In this document: one piece after another, positions 1 to 12,230 of the stretch
How the letters are laid out: each line of letters starts with the position of its first letter
Position numbering within the stretch: position 1 is the first letter of the stretch
From: Acorus gramineus
Taxonomy: Eukaryota > Streptophyta > Magnoliopsida > Acorales > Acoraceae
DNA: 64,000 bases
Direction: 5' to 3'
Assembly: GCA_030737835.1 (NCBI GenBank)
Contig: JAUJYN010000021.1
Span: forward strand, 2,031,048-2,095,047
Notes under the pieces: generated by a model
The model's database searches: none
What the model saw: the letters and a program-made list of their open reading frames with translations, nothing else
Told to the model about the DNA's origin: nothing
Translations under genes and position numbers: made by a program

Positions 1-717
1 GAGGAGATGGAGTAGATATGAATTGATATGAGTTTTTTATTTTTATTTTTCTTTGTGAGTTGATATGCCCTTCTTGTTTTGGTTTTTGTTATAATGTGGC
101 TGTATTTGAGTTTCTTGAACTTTATTTCTTCATTACCGGTTGTGATTTGTTTTCTAGTTTGTATTTTTCTCCTTAAATCTTCTATAGAGGGCTAGATTTG
201 CTTTTTCTTCATAGTTGTAACATTTAATATAACTGATATCAGGTTCTTGTACTCTAATTAACATTTTCATGTTTTTTTAATAAGCTTTGAGCCTTGGAGT
301 TTCATTGGAGCATGATTCTTACCCACATGTGGAAAGCTTGAAGGAATAGTTAATACTACTAAATTCAATGAGGTGATTGAGAAGGCAAATGCCTTGGAAT
401 AGGTTATCATGCTAAGTTGTGACATAGAGAGTATTTTGATCTTAGGCATTTGAATGGTACTCGGATGTTCAAATGACCCATGCTTGGTTCTGTAATTTTG
501 AACTTTATGCAAAACTGTTTAACCGACATTCAAATGCCCATATACATATTTTTTTTTAGTTTTTTTTTTTTTGATGGAATGGTAGGCATGGTCTCAATAT
601 TATTGATTAAGGGGGTCTCAATATTATTGATTAAGGGAGCATCCCCAAAGCAGATTAAAACATATAAAGGCTTTGGTAGAGGAGGGGTCTACCAAAGCGA
701 GATAAAAAACATAGGGA
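1..717. other. AT-rich stretch, no gene recognised
   Basis: I see no convincing exon. The DNA is T-rich. The only structure I can support is a direct duplication of about 23 bp at 591-636 (core TCTCAATATTATTGATTAAG). Short open frames here lack family motifs and codon character. Confidence 0.5.
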
Positions 718-737
718 CTACCCTTCTTTTACAATCT

Positions 738-755
738 CCCCCCCCCCCCCCCCCC
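738..755. repeat. Poly-C tract (18 bp)
   Basis: A run of 18 C residues directly adjoins the downstream end of the minus-strand LINE fragment at 760-1211. It may be a slippage-prone homopolymer at the element's 3' edge or partly a sequencing artefact. Confidence 0.8.
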
Positions 756-759
756 TAAA

Positions 760-1211
760 AGAAATCCAACGTGCCCCTACACATGCGATTCCCCAATCTG
801 AAATGAAAGCTGCAACCATGTCCCATACATTCTCCATGTATGCCCTCTCGTTTTGAAAAATACAATGATTGCAAGTGAGCCAGATGGCCCAAACAACCGT
901 AGGAACGAAAGACAGTGAGATCTTCGCCTTAGCACTCCTGTCACCTTTCGCTTTGAGACGATGACTCGCTGCCCACAGTCCTTCCAGATCGGCGAAGCCG
1001 TTGGAGAAGTCCATCACCAAGCTGAGATGACTCCATATTTCCTTGGACAGCGGACAGTCCACATCAGATGGGCTACGGTTTCCTCCCCAGCTCCACACAA
1101 TACACACGTGCAATCATCGATCGGCGCCCATTGAACGCCGTATGCCTTCATTAAGAGTCTTTCTTGGGACATTAGCCAAACAAAGAGCCTGACATTTGTT
1201 ATTTCGAGCAA
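760..1211 (-). pseudogene. LINE (L1-type) 3' fragment, zf-RVT-like region
   Basis: Two overlapping minus-strand frames together resemble the C-terminal part of plant L1-type polyproteins. The first has a segment of the form VRLFVWLMSQERLL, then CVLCGAGEETVAHLMW, the usual CxxC...H pattern of the zinc-binding region after the reverse transcriptase. The second continues with WAIWLTCNHCIFQNE, matching the family's typical tryptophan-rich WxxWxxRNxxIF-like stretch. The frame changes near 1014-1113, so the copy is broken. No reverse transcriptase core is left. This is a 5'-truncated LINE insertion, as is common after incomplete reverse transcription. The poly-C tract lies at its downstream end. 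Confidence 0.65.
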
Positions 1212-1249
1212 TTAGGCATTCCATTTGAACAACCTTTGGTTTTAAATAA

Positions 1250-3536
1250 ACATATCCTATTATTTTCAAACAGTTCAATCATCATTTCAACGACCTCTAC
1301 ATGGTTTGAAAAATTTAAAACCATGGATGCCAAACTTTTTCTACATGTCTAAAAACCCTTAGAATGAACTCCAGATGTACTTGAATCTCAACAGATTTTG
1401 TTTTGGTTGGTTGGAAACTGTTATGTGTATTTCATTAAGGGGAATGCACAATGTCGGTACACAGTTTGATAGATAGCTTTTCCTTTTCCTAGTTATAATG
1501 AGAGGACACTGTGCTGTGAGTGCATCCTCATTACCTCTGGGAGAGGTGTGAAATATCATACATTCATGGATTGTTACATTAATCTAACACATGCATACAC
1601 TACGCTGTGTCTTAGAGAAGTGTTGTAGCTCATCTGCTTATCCTGTCGTAGGCTTCCCCACTACACTCTCTATTTGGCAGTTCTTGGAGTTTGGGTCATA
1701 CACTAACTGGATAGATAGTAACTGTTCCCAGCCTATTCTTCTTGCTTGCAAGGTCTGCAGGTTGATTTGCCTCTCTATATGTATGTGAAAGTTTCTGCCA
1801 AGATCCCCAGAACATGCTATATTATCCTTCTAGGTATGATGGCTTACCACGGTATGGTTTTATGTTTATTGATTTATTCCACCGGTGATGCAGAGTCAGA
1901 TTCCAGCCATATTTTAGTGTACCCCTGCAAGAGATCTTTTGGCTTTGCAGCACCCCCTGGGGGTTGTAAGATGTTAATGAAAGCAGGCTCACATCTGGCT
2001 ACAGCTCCCATTATGAATGAGCCTTTATGATTCCTAATGAGATCTCCAAGTCCTGCCTTTCTGCTACTAAGAGAGCCATCAGAGTTCGCTTTTAGTCATG
2101 GTTGTTTGCTTTTATCCATTGATTCTCAGGTGGATCCACTTGTGTGGATTTCTGTGGTTTTTTCAGTGATGCACATAGCAAAGTTAGCAGCCACTTTTGC
2201 AATTATAGGAGTCAAAGTGGCTTGAACTTATGTGACATTTTGAGTTTGATGTCTTCCATGATTAGCCTGAGCAGGGTGTTTTTGTGTAATATGACTAATG
2301 CCTTGCCTCTGAAAATTCTGTTATACCTTTCTATCCATTCATGTTATACGGATGTGCTGAGGATATTTGTATTATTTTAGGGAGCCGGATTGGAACTCTT
2401 GTCCAAGTAGTAGAATCTCTTCAACTAGGGTATGACATTGACTTCTTTTTAATCCCATCCTTGTGATGATAGATATAGATTGAATAGCTGCAAGAGAAAT
2501 ATGGGTTACATCTTCTCTGTCTATTCTGCACTGGGGCGAAGTAATATCATCACTAAGAATGCTTTTTTTTCTTCTAGTGCCATAGCAATGTGGGCAACTG
2601 TCTTTCGAGTCTTTTAAACACTGAAATTGTATCTGGGGACCTGTGTCCTTTTCCAAGACCATGTTTCCCTCAGGAGGGTTTGGTGTTTTGTTTTGATTTT
2701 AGTCCAAGCTTACCTGATCGACACTTCCACAATTTGGCTGCTGTCCTTGCCATGTCTACCAGTGAGGATCTAAGTGATTAGTTGTCTTACTTGGATTAAT
2801 TTGGAGGCCAGTGAGGTGGCTTTGTCCAACTACCATTCTGTATGTGTTTATGACCTTTGCATCTTCCCATGTTCCATATTGGGAAACTGCCCTCCCTGCA
2901 AAATATGTTTTCAGCCTCCAGAATCCTGATCTTTATGTCCTCCCCATTACATAATTTTTCTCCATGCCCAAGAGAATTGGCTTCTGGCTTCCTGATCCAA
3001 ATGGATTTCTTTTAGGTGTTTTTTTTTTTTTTTTTTTTTTGGGGATGGGGGGACCCAGTTACCCTCGGGGTACCTCTTTGTTTGATGCAATTTCCCAGAA
3101 CAGGACTCCCAAGGCATCCTGTTCCAGTCCTTGATACTTCAAAATGAAATTAGGCCATCTTTTACAAAATACAGATGTGAACTGTTCCATAAATATTTTG
3201 GATTAAATATTTCATTAGATCTATAGGTCAATATGATAGAAAATTCAAATACATTTATGGTTCTGCATAGGGAATTTCAAATGATCCCAATTTGGAATGG
3301 AGGGAAAAAAATCCTTCCTGAGTAACAACTGTTCTTGGTGGCAAGCTTTATGAAGACTGGCTGTTCATTATTGTGATAGTAGCTATTGTCACGTAGGAAG
3401 TCGTTGACTGACTGAAACCATATCCTAGGGGTCATTATTATGTTATAAACTTCTAATTTTTTTGATAAAATTATAAACTTTTATTTGTTTATTGGAAACT
3501 GAAAAAAATCCTATTGACAATCATGTGATCATGCAG
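1250..3536. other. Unassigned region upstream of the 3537 exon
   Basis: I recognise no conserved domain here. The stretch could be introns of the gene whose last exon begins at 3537, or decayed repeat. It contains a T tract near 3020-3042 followed by a G-rich patch. Many short frames occur on both strands, none longer than about 100 codons and none with a motif I can name. Confidence 0.4.
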
Positions 3537-3883
3537 CTTATCTCTTCCTGAGGACGCGGAATAAGGATTCAGGTGTGGAGGATAGTGGAAAAGCAGTTGG
3601 TGAAGTCTCTGCTTCTCCAGATGAAAAAACAACAAGCTCCACCGATGTTCCTCAGAAAAAAGAGGTCCCAGTTGCTGACAATATCGCAGTCCCTCTATCA
3701 GTTACAAGGCCGGCCAAGGTGTCAGAAACGGCATCGCAGGATGAGTGGAGTGGAGCTCTGAAGTGGATGCTGGAAGAAAAGAGGAAAGTCAAACCTGCAA
3801 ATCCTGTGGAGATGAAGAAAATCGACGAAGAGAAGGCGCTACTCAAACAGTATATCAGGTCGAAATCCATCCCCAACTTGTGA
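3537..3883 (+). CDS. Last exon of an unidentified plant gene
   Basis: A good acceptor (ATGCAG at 3531-3536) precedes an open frame that begins with two leftover bases and runs 114 codons to TGA at 3881-3883. The encoded tail is hydrophilic. A Ser/Thr/Val-rich stretch (DEKTTSSTDVPQKK) is followed by a charged segment with DEWSGALKWMLEEKRK and ends with LLKQYIRSKSIPNL. The base composition is clearly higher in GC than the surroundings, as expected for real coding DNA. Just upstream, residues like YLFLRTRNKDS are encoded in frame, so the exon is continuous from the acceptor. I do not recognise the family. The charged, probably helical C-terminus could be a protein-binding tail. Earlier exons were not found with confidence, so the gene is listed as partial. 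Confidence 0.55.
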
Positions 3884-4734
3884 GAACTTTTCTCATTTGT
3901 GAATGTATGATTTGACTGATCAATATTTCTGTGAAAATTGGTTTTCATTTTATCAACCTCTTTTATCAACCTACTTTTGATAGATGCAATGGAAAGATTT
4001 CCATATTACCTTCTATCTGCTTTCCTGATGATTTTCTTTTCTTTTCTTTTTTTCAGTCTTTGAATATCAAGTGATGGTCCTGTTGATTAGTATTATTTGT
4101 AAATACATGGATGCTGTGGATTATAATGGATTAGATGTTCGCATATTGCATATCTTGGTACACTTTTTTGGTGGTTGCGGAATTGTCGAGGTAGATTCTT
4201 GCTCTTTTTTTTCTTTTTTTTTCACCCTTCTAATATAAGATGCATTATAAACATTGTTTTACCCCATTTGGGGTGTGATGTAGAATAAATAATTTTTTTG
4301 TTTGATTGTATTTTTTTTGTTATTCTTATTAAAAATGTAAAAATGATTTTTTTTTTTTTGTTATTTAGTTAACCTTGGATAAATTGAAGATAACTTGTGG
4401 ATTAAAGATGGCTAAGAGTATGACTTTAAAAGACAACTACACCTCTTGCATGAATTGTTTATGTTTAGGAATAATTATAAAAGATATGCTTGTACATGTG
4501 ATATGATAGATGTGATATGTTTTTAAAATGTGTGCTGAGTGTTTGGTGAGATTTTTTTTTAATTGACATAAAACAATATTTTTACTCATTGGAATAAGTA
4601 AGTTTTAATAAGTAATACAGCCTTATGGAATAGTTATCAAATCTTATTTTAACTTATCTCGGCATCACTATAGAAATAGATTATTCTACGCCTAATGCGG
4701 ATTCAAATGCTTAAGAGGATTCAAATGCTTTCTT
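3884..4734. other. 3' flank and AT-rich spacer
   Basis: This is probably the 3' untranslated region of the preceding exon, followed by AT-rich DNA. Several T runs occur and no open frame is worth calling. Confidence 0.4.
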
Positions 4735-5712
4735 AAGGGCAAAGATATATCCACTATCCAAAATTATCAAAATGTCATTATTTATTTTATTTTTTTTCCC
4801 CTTTTCTCACTACCCAGTTCGACAGTGTTTAGTTGAAGTCTTCTTCACTGGGACGACAGAGGTCCGTCGATCTGTCTGAATAAGTGTTGACAATGACTCA
4901 ATTGAAGTATGTTTCACTGGGACGATAGAGATCCGTCGATGTGTCTCAGCAAGTGTTAACATGGATGTGTTGAACCCTTTAAAACAACTCTCTTCTAAGA
5001 ATCAATCACTTGTACAATCATTTAAGTTCTTATGATTATGGAAAATAAAAATGTTATTTAAGTCATTTAAGTCTTTTTGAAAATCATTCACATATATATT
5101 TATTTAAGTATAAGAAACAAAAATATCAGACAAAGAGTTATTTGAACCAAATAAACAGTAAGCATTTCATATGAACAAGAAACATTATTTTCTTTTATAA
5201 ATAAGTGGAGTCTCATATCGAAAGTATATGGAATGTTTCTTGATACTCCACTTGTGTATATGGAATGTTTATTTCATTTATATGAATGTTTGTTTTTCCA
5301 TTTTTACACCTTGTATTTAAATGATAAAATAGGTGAATGATTTTCAGAAGAACCTAAATGACTTAATTGAAATTTTTGTTTTTTTGTAAAGACTTAAATG
5401 ACTGTATAAGTAATTTATTTTTAAAAAATAGGTGTTGTTTTAAAGGAATCGACATGTCGCTGTCGACACTTACTCAGACAGATCGACGGACCTCTGTCGT
5501 CCCTGTGAAGTAGATTTTGATTGGGTCCTTGTCAATATTTGTTTAGATAGTTTGATGAACCTTTGTCGTGCCAGTGAAAAAGATTTCGACTGGGCGCTGT
5601 CGAACTGGATAGTTGAAAAAAGAGACAAAAAAATAAAATAAATAATGGCATTTTGATAATTTTGGGTAATGGAAAAGATTAAGTTGGACAGTGGAAATAG
5701 TTTTGCCCTTTT
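4735..5712. mobile_element. Foldback element of about 1 kb with long inverted arms
   Basis: The left arm begins near AAGGGCAAAGATATATCCAC and the right arm ends in the complementary order near GTGGAAATAGTTTTGCCCTT. Between them further segments pair: ATTATCAAAATGTC on the left with GGCATTTTGATAATTTT on the right, and the GACAGAGGTCCGTCGAT block near 4855 with ATCGACGGACCTCTGTC near 5480. The arms meet near 5215-5260, where GTGGAGTCTC and GATACTCCAC flank the centre. Each arm is therefore about 480 bp, so nearly the whole element is inverted repeat. No transposase is encoded. AAATGC occurs just outside both ends and may be a target duplication, but I could not fix the exact ends. Mutator-type foldback is the likeliest class. 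Confidence 0.75.
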
Positions 5713-7447
5713 CTTAAATGCGACATCTTTTTTATCTTTTTTGTGTTTCTTTATTTCACAGGGCTATTTTCTTAGCATTTGGAAAGATGTGGAAACAATG
5801 ATTTGGAAAAGCTGTTTTTTTTTATTAAGTATCTCTTCTTTATCTGGTTTGGGTTTTGTCAAATTTCATTCAAAGAAGCAAAAACGAGTTGTGTTCTTTT
5901 TCTATAGGTGGGTCTGAAATCTCATTTTCTTTTTCTTTTTTTAGTCATAATGTTGTTTTTGAATTTTTATGGATGTCTTTCTTTTGGTTGATGAAGCATA
6001 TACAATTATGGGGGGACAATTTTTTTTTTTTTTTTATGAATATGATGTTGGGACCTTCTATTGATCTATTTTTATTTATAGGGTTATAGAGTTAATTTTT
6101 ATTTATGTATGTTTTTGACATTTTGCATTTTTAAGAAAGGATAAAATTGAGATGTCAGGTTTAATGAAGGATAAAATTTTGTAGATGCACACTTCTTTTT
6201 TAAGGGTGAAAAAGTGATTTTTTATTTTTATTTGTCAAAATTTAGATAAAAAAAATGATATAAATATTATTTAAACCGTTATGTGGAGTAAAAAACCTCA
6301 ATTTTGATTCAAAATTGAAATTATGATTTATCATATAATAAACGAGATAAAATACTTTTAATCACTTATCACATCATTCATCTATAAGTCTCCTTATCAA
6401 ATTAGACCTAAAATGTTAATTAAACCCATCTAGGAGTTGGTTTCTGTCTCCTTACCAAATTGGGATTATCGGGTGAGCGCTCTCAGCGGGAAAAGTCCTC
6501 CAAATCTAAATTTTTCTATAAGTATTTTATCAAAAAAATATTTGATGTTTATCTTTGTTTTTTGAAGATTCATGATGAGTCTCATTTTGAATTTAGTTAT
6601 TTATTTCATGAATTTTATTGTTAAAAGTAACCAAAATTTTTTCATTAAAACAAAATTGGTTGACAGTAGATTGTATGAAAAAAACTATTTTCGAACATGG
6701 GTGCAGACAGGGCTTGAGTAGGTTGATAAGTTCTCCAAATCTGCAGTCTTTGGTCTTTGGTAAGGAAGGCTTTTAAGGAATGAGAGGTGAAGAATATTTA
6801 CAGTTCTCATTTTAAATTTAGTTATTTGATTAAAATAACTTAATTTAAAACTATTTTTCTTAAATGATGAGTTTCATTTAATATTTTTTTTTATATTTGA
6901 TTTTTATTGTTAAAAGCCAACAAAAAGAACTTTTATAAAAATAAAACTGGTGGACAGTAGATTTTATGAAAAAATAGTTAAGAATAGTTTTATGAAAAAA
7001 ACTATTTTCCAATATGGATGTAGACAAGGCTTGAGTGGCAGATCAATTCTCGAAATCTGCATCATAGATGGTGAATCTTTTATGCCCAATTTAGTTCACG
7101 TCTTTTTAAGGGTGGATTCTGATTCCACCTTGAGATTATTGAGAAAGTATTAAAATTTACTGTTTGGTTGGTGGTTATTTTGAAAGAAAATGTGAGCTAC
7201 ACAGGATTCAGAATCCATGTGTAGAATATGAATCCCATAAATTTAGTGGGATTCTAAAGATCTGAGTGGATTATGTAATTAATTTTTTTTAATGATCATT
7301 ATACTCCTAACAAATTAATTACATTTTAATAAATCATTCTCCAATCTCTCTTTCTTTCTTATGGTCCCATCTTTCTTTTGTTCTTCACGAAAACTCTATT
7401 GAAACCAGGTATGATTGGATCTCGTCTCTCTCTATTTTCCACTCTAT
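5713..7447. other. AT-rich spacer with a diverged duplication
   Basis: No gene is recognised. Segments around 6640-6740 and 6935-7060 are diverged direct copies. Both contain a block like TTGTTAAAAG, then GACAGTAGATT, then ATGAAAAAAACTATTTTC and a GGCTTGAGTGG-like stretch about 300 bp apart. This looks like an old tandem duplication of unknown origin. Confidence 0.5.
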
Positions 7448-7740
7448 TTTATACATGGGATTTTTAGTTTTAAGTATCCACAAACCATCATATTTAGTGA
7501 TCGATCCCTCCTTTCTTTGTATTTAGCTTTTAGTCCCCAGATTTAAATGATAGTTCCTTTTTAGTCCCTGAGAGGGACCTATCCATAAATTATTTAATTT
7601 ACTTTTTAGTCCCTGTGAGGGATCTATCCATGAATTATCCTTTAAATCGGGGGACTAAAACCTAAATACGAATAAGGGAGGGATCGATCACTAAATATGA
7701 TGGTTTGTGGGGACTTAAAACTAAAAATCCCTTTATACAT
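7448..7740. mobile_element. Mutator-type MITE with 9-bp target duplication
   Basis: The element occupies 7457-7731. It begins GGGATTTTTAGTTTTAAGT and ends with the complement, ACTTAAAACTAAAAATCCC. The inverted repeats continue nearly perfectly for about 65 bp each, including GATCGATCCCTCC against GGAGGGATCGATC. It is flanked by identical 9-bp direct repeats TTTATACAT (7448-7456 and 7732-7740). Nine-base duplications with long inverted repeats are typical of Mutator-like elements. At about 275 bp it encodes nothing. The good preservation of arms and flanks suggests fairly recent movement. Confidence 0.88.
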
Positions 7741-8084
7741 TTGTTTTATTTATTTGCATTTTTTTAATATTTAAAAAGATTATTCATTTTTTATAATTGT
7801 GTTGTAGGTAAAAAAAGAATAAATTTTGCAAGCACATATATAAAACTATTAATAAGAGTATTTTAAACATTTAAATCAAATTCTTTTATCATTTTTCATG
7901 TGTAAACTTGAAAGTGATTCTTTGTATAAATCACTGTCTGATGGAATCTGGATTTTTGATAAAATGATTTCTAATAGAGTGATATTTGATAAAGTAAATC
8001 TCTCTAAAACACTGACACCGATAAAATGAGACCTAAGGAAAGAGAAGTAGAGAAAATATTAATGAAATTTAGGACCTGCATTAA
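7741..8084. other. AT-rich spacer, nothing recognised
   Basis: No motif, repeat or plausible exon is visible. Confidence 0.4.
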
Positions 8085-8385
8085 TTAAGGGTACCCATTT
8101 GACTCGAGGCCCAAAAACCCAACCCGCCCCTATTTGCGGGCCCAGCCTGAACTGGGCTTGTTCAGGTTGGCCCACAGGCTAGCCCACGGGGCCGGCTAGT
8201 AGGCTTCTGGGGGGCAATAAAATTAACGAGTCACATGTAAAATTAATGGGCCTGTGAGCCAATTCAGGCCCTTGGGCAGGGTTTGGGCCTGTTTATTTGA
8301 CCGCTGGCTAGGCCCAGGGTCAGCCTGGACCCTGTTTTAGGCCCGACCCAACCCGTTTCCGATGCCTGGCATGATTGTAATCGTG
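8085..8385. repeat. GGCCC-rich palindromic repeat segment
   Basis: This patch is rich in GGCCC, GGGCC and CCCGACCCAACCC words on both strands. That composition resembles the interiors of certain plant hAT-type MITEs, but I cannot define terminal repeats or a target duplication. The composition breaks sharply from the AT-rich flanks. Confidence 0.4.
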
Positions 8386-10232
8386 CTATGCGGGTCTTGT
8401 TAAGCTTTTAATAAAGCTCTCATACACGGTCATACATATTTTTTCATAAGTACCCGCAATTAAAACTTAAGGTGTAGAACTTAAAAGCTTCACCAACAAT
8501 GAAAAACAATTTTTCAGCATAAATATTAGGGGTTGAGTTCCTCCTATGGTTTAAATATTGATTGCTATGCAGTGAACTCGATGGAGGTGAAGAAGGGCAG
8601 TCGCACCTTCCGAGGGCTCAGAGGCTCGACGGTATTCAATTTTCTAGGATGGCATTTTTATGTGTAATGATAATTCTATAATTTGTGCATTATTTGTTGG
8701 GGTACTGTGGTTTTGCAGTAGGCTAATTACACCATTGTAAATTAGAATTTCTTATGCCATTGAGAGGCAAATCAGAGGAGGTCAGAGTATAACCCCATCG
8801 CACAATATTTGTTATACAAATAAATAGTGGAATATTATTTTTCCTCTCCATAGACACAAGCAAATTTTGTCGAATCATATAAATCTCTTCACTTGTATAG
8901 TTGTGTGTCATGATGACAATGCTAGATACGGGAGAAGATGACCATCATTTTCTTGAAAAACGCCTTGGAGTCCATAAAGAACTCAGTGAATCACAAGTAA
9001 GAAAATATACGAAGTTCATCACCTTGACGAGTAAAACGCAACTAATCCAATGGTTATCCGGTTTAAATAATTAGTGAAACCACTGTGATTGTATAACGCG
9101 GTGAAAAACTAAAGAATGCAGCAAGCGTTGAGATACTTAAACAAACTCATAATTTTCAAAAGAGAAAAAACTTAAAATTTTATTAATAAAAAACTAAACT
9201 CCCCTTTATACAAATAATAGAAATTAAGAATCACTAAAAATAGTAAAAATGAAAGTTTATTATAACTAAATCTACGGGATCTTCTAGCTAGGAGATCCTC
9301 ATAATTGATAGAGATCAAATCCGAGTTGTTATGATAAAAATATTTCAAATGTGAAAATTATTAAAATAGTAAAAATGCTATTTTGAGGGCCTAAAAGTAC
9401 AAAAAAAAATAAAATAAGCAAGCCTTCGATTTCTAATAGCCGATTTTTCACTTGAAAATTTTTTAGTGGACCTTTTCTGGTTCATCACTCCAGGAACGCA
9501 TCGACCATCTGTTCTGCATCACTGTGTTCCAAAATATATCTATTGAAAACTAAATTCTCAACATATCTATAAATGTAGGAGATCAGGATATGGTTTCACT
9601 GTATCTCCTTGCAATTAGAGCTAAGTTTATCATATCCATGACTCTGTACTCTCAACCATTTCCATCTTTAATCTTAGTGTTTATGGTATTAATAATAGCT
9701 AGAAAGCTAAATTTGGAATGAAATGAGAGACTTTATGGCCATCCTTCCACCACAGCCACACACAACTACCTGTTAGCCGTTGCCATTTCCCAATCAACCT
9801 TCAGTTGTCTCTCTCCGCAAACTAACAAAACGACGCCTGTTTCGATCTGCTCTTCAAATCTGGGGCAGAATTGAAATCTCGATCACGGTCGTCCGTTCCG
9901 TGGAGGAGGTTTGAACATGTAAGTCATCTATTCTGTATATTCAATTTTTATGTGTTGAATTATTTTGTTATCAGTAGCTTCCAAAACAAAATTTTTTTTG
10001 ACAGGCTCCTTGAACAAACCACCAGGTATTGGACCACAACAAAAGAATACATTGTCACTTTGTATATATATAAAAGAGCCCCACCTCTCCCAGCTATGGA
10101 TGAGACAAAATGTTTTCTGGCCGTGCCATTTGCGTGGCTCCTATTTTAGCCACCCATCCTTTATCCTATGTCATGAGATCCTCCTTTTATATATATGCAT
10201 GTGTGATTATTGTATGATAAATCATTTTCTTT
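8386..10232. other. Unassigned region; weak exon-like patch near 9750-9925
   Basis: Most of this is AT-rich with no recognisable feature. Around 9750-9920 the sequence is less AT-rich and CT/CG-containing, and it ends in CATGTAAGT, which could be a splice donor. A pyrimidine-rich tract ending in GACAG lies at 9990-10003. This could be the 5' end or a relic of a gene, but no protein family is evident. Confidence 0.3.
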
Positions 10233-10896
10233 TAGATTTAAAGATATTTTAGTCCCTGTAAATATCCATAAACTCATATAAGTCTTTGTAAACTTAGAGT
10301 CAGACATACATGTTCTTTAACTATTATAGTTAATCAATTTAGTCCATGAGTTAATTTTTTTATCCAATTTAATGATATATTCTTATAATATTCCATCTGT
10401 GTGAAATTAAACATTTATATAAATTACTGAAAAATTAAAAAAAAAAATCCTTTAAATGACCATCTTGCTCTTAATCAAACTCATTTTTATTATTTTTTTC
10501 TTTTACGGATTTTGACGTTATTGTTGCGTATTATTATTATTATTATTATTATTTTTCTTTCTTTTTATTTCAAAAAATTGTAACTGTGAAGATGATTTTA
10601 TTTATGTATGGTATTTAACATACTATAGATATTACTTAGATTTTTTATTTTACATTTTGATGAGGTGATTATATAAGCTAAAAAGCTCATATTAGTCATC
10701 ATGTTGTGCATTGTGGAGGGTATAATAGTAAATTCATACGCATGGTTAATTTTAACCATGATATGTTAAAATGATTTAACAGTAGGGATGTATTAAACAT
10801 TTTCTGTGTTTCTAGAGACATTATTGTCCTATCCCAACTTTACAAGGACTTAAGTGGGTTTATAGATGTTTATAGAGACTCAAAAGTCTTTAACCC
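10233..10896. mobile_element. Foldback element related to the one at 44645-45602
   Basis: The left end (TTTAAAGATATTTTAGTCCCTG..., then CATATAAGTCTTTGTAAACTT) pairs with the right end (AACTTTACAAGGACTTAAGTG... ending AGTCTTTAACCC). The ends resemble the GGGTTAAAGAC termini of the 958-bp foldback in the nested region, so they are one family. The element is about 660 bp and non-coding. A target duplication was not resolved. The interior carries an ATT microsatellite. Confidence 0.6.
10530..10553. repeat. ATT microsatellite
   Basis: About eight trinucleotide units of TTA/ATT in a row lie inside the foldback element. Confidence 0.8.
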
Positions 10897-12230
10897 TTTT
10901 TGTAACTTTTTATTTATTTAATTTACTTGATATGCATGGTTTCTGTTTCAAGCATTGTGTCATACAGTTTATGATTTATTGTTTATGCTACTTTTAAAAC
11001 GACTTAGGACAAACTGGTTTTTATGCAGTAACAGATATTGGATGTATTACCTCCTGGTAACTAATCAGTCCTGTGTAACTGTGTAAGCAACTTACGTGGG
11101 AGAGCCATTTTTTAGTTCCATGTTTGAAGTCTCAGCAATCATTTTTGATTTCCAGTACTACACTGTGTATGTTGTTGAGCTGTCATTCATGCCAACAATT
11201 AATAAAATTACAAAATTTCATTATTAGTTGAGACAGATTTTTTTGCATGTCTTCGTAATTAATTAATCACGCCCAATCAAACAAACAAAGCATTACAGAT
11301 ATTCATAACATTAAAGCTATTTATGATAGTTCAAAACTTTTAATGCATCCAGTCCATTTTGTTGTTTCATCAAAAACACAGAGAAGGTCATCTATCTGCC
11401 TATACACTATACTATCTTAATATCGTGTATACTCCATCTAATGTATTGTATAAAAAATTAAATTTTTTTTTTAAAAAAAATGTATTAATTTATTTAAATA
11501 TATATATTTCATTAAATAGTTATATATTTTAAATAAAACATCAAAACATTCAGGAGCTGAGCTGCAGATAGAATTGATGGCGGGACTGGAATTATTATTT
11601 TCCATAACGTCTCAACCAATTGTTGGACACGTGCAAGTGCAACTGCAACTGCAAAGTACACATCACCAAAACCATATCTCTATCACTCATTAATGAAATT
11701 GGAATTTATACATAAACTATTCACATGTTCTACCCCCTTCTTCTCCACTAGTTTTTTTTTTCCTGAATAAATTGACTATCATTATCCAACTAATCCACTG
11801 AGTAGTACGTACCCAATAAAATTTTCCTCTTTGTGTATTAATATATTATATTATATATCAATGGAATGTGTGTTTGATGTGTGTCTGTGTGCTCTGGGGC
11901 CTTCTAGCATGGGTGGACATTGTCCTGTACCTCAAACCCTGGCCCCTAAGATTTGAGAAGAGCCGTCTGAAAGCTACACTTCATTGGACTGGTTATGCAT
12001 AAAACAAAACCCTACCTCATTAAAATTTGACAAACTGTAGCTTTGGTGAGTCATACCCTGGTGAACTGTAAACAGTCCAGTGATCGCCAAGCTACATACG
12101 TTGCTCGCCCCATTGTCATAAAAATTAGGCCCAATTATACACAGATAATATGGTCCAATCAATCGGATAATAAAATCGACGTTTGTGATCTGAATCTGGA
12201 TCCTTGCAATACACATTTAGCCCTAGTTTG
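10897..12230. other. AT-rich spacer
   Basis: I found no gene. There are simple AT stretches around 11460-11530 and 11840-11860. A short CAACTGCAACTGCAA-like repeat occurs near 11640. Confidence 0.4.

Noticed and set aside
5669..6089. Phe/Ser-rich frames of 82 and 77 codons that look like membrane segments
   Set aside because: They come from T-rich DNA, which always translates to Phe/Leu/Ser; no start context or homologous motif.
9871..10252. Possible small gene with frames of 92 and 95 codons
   Set aside because: No conserved motif, AT-rich codon use, and the frames run into a foldback element; kept only as a weak exon-like patch.
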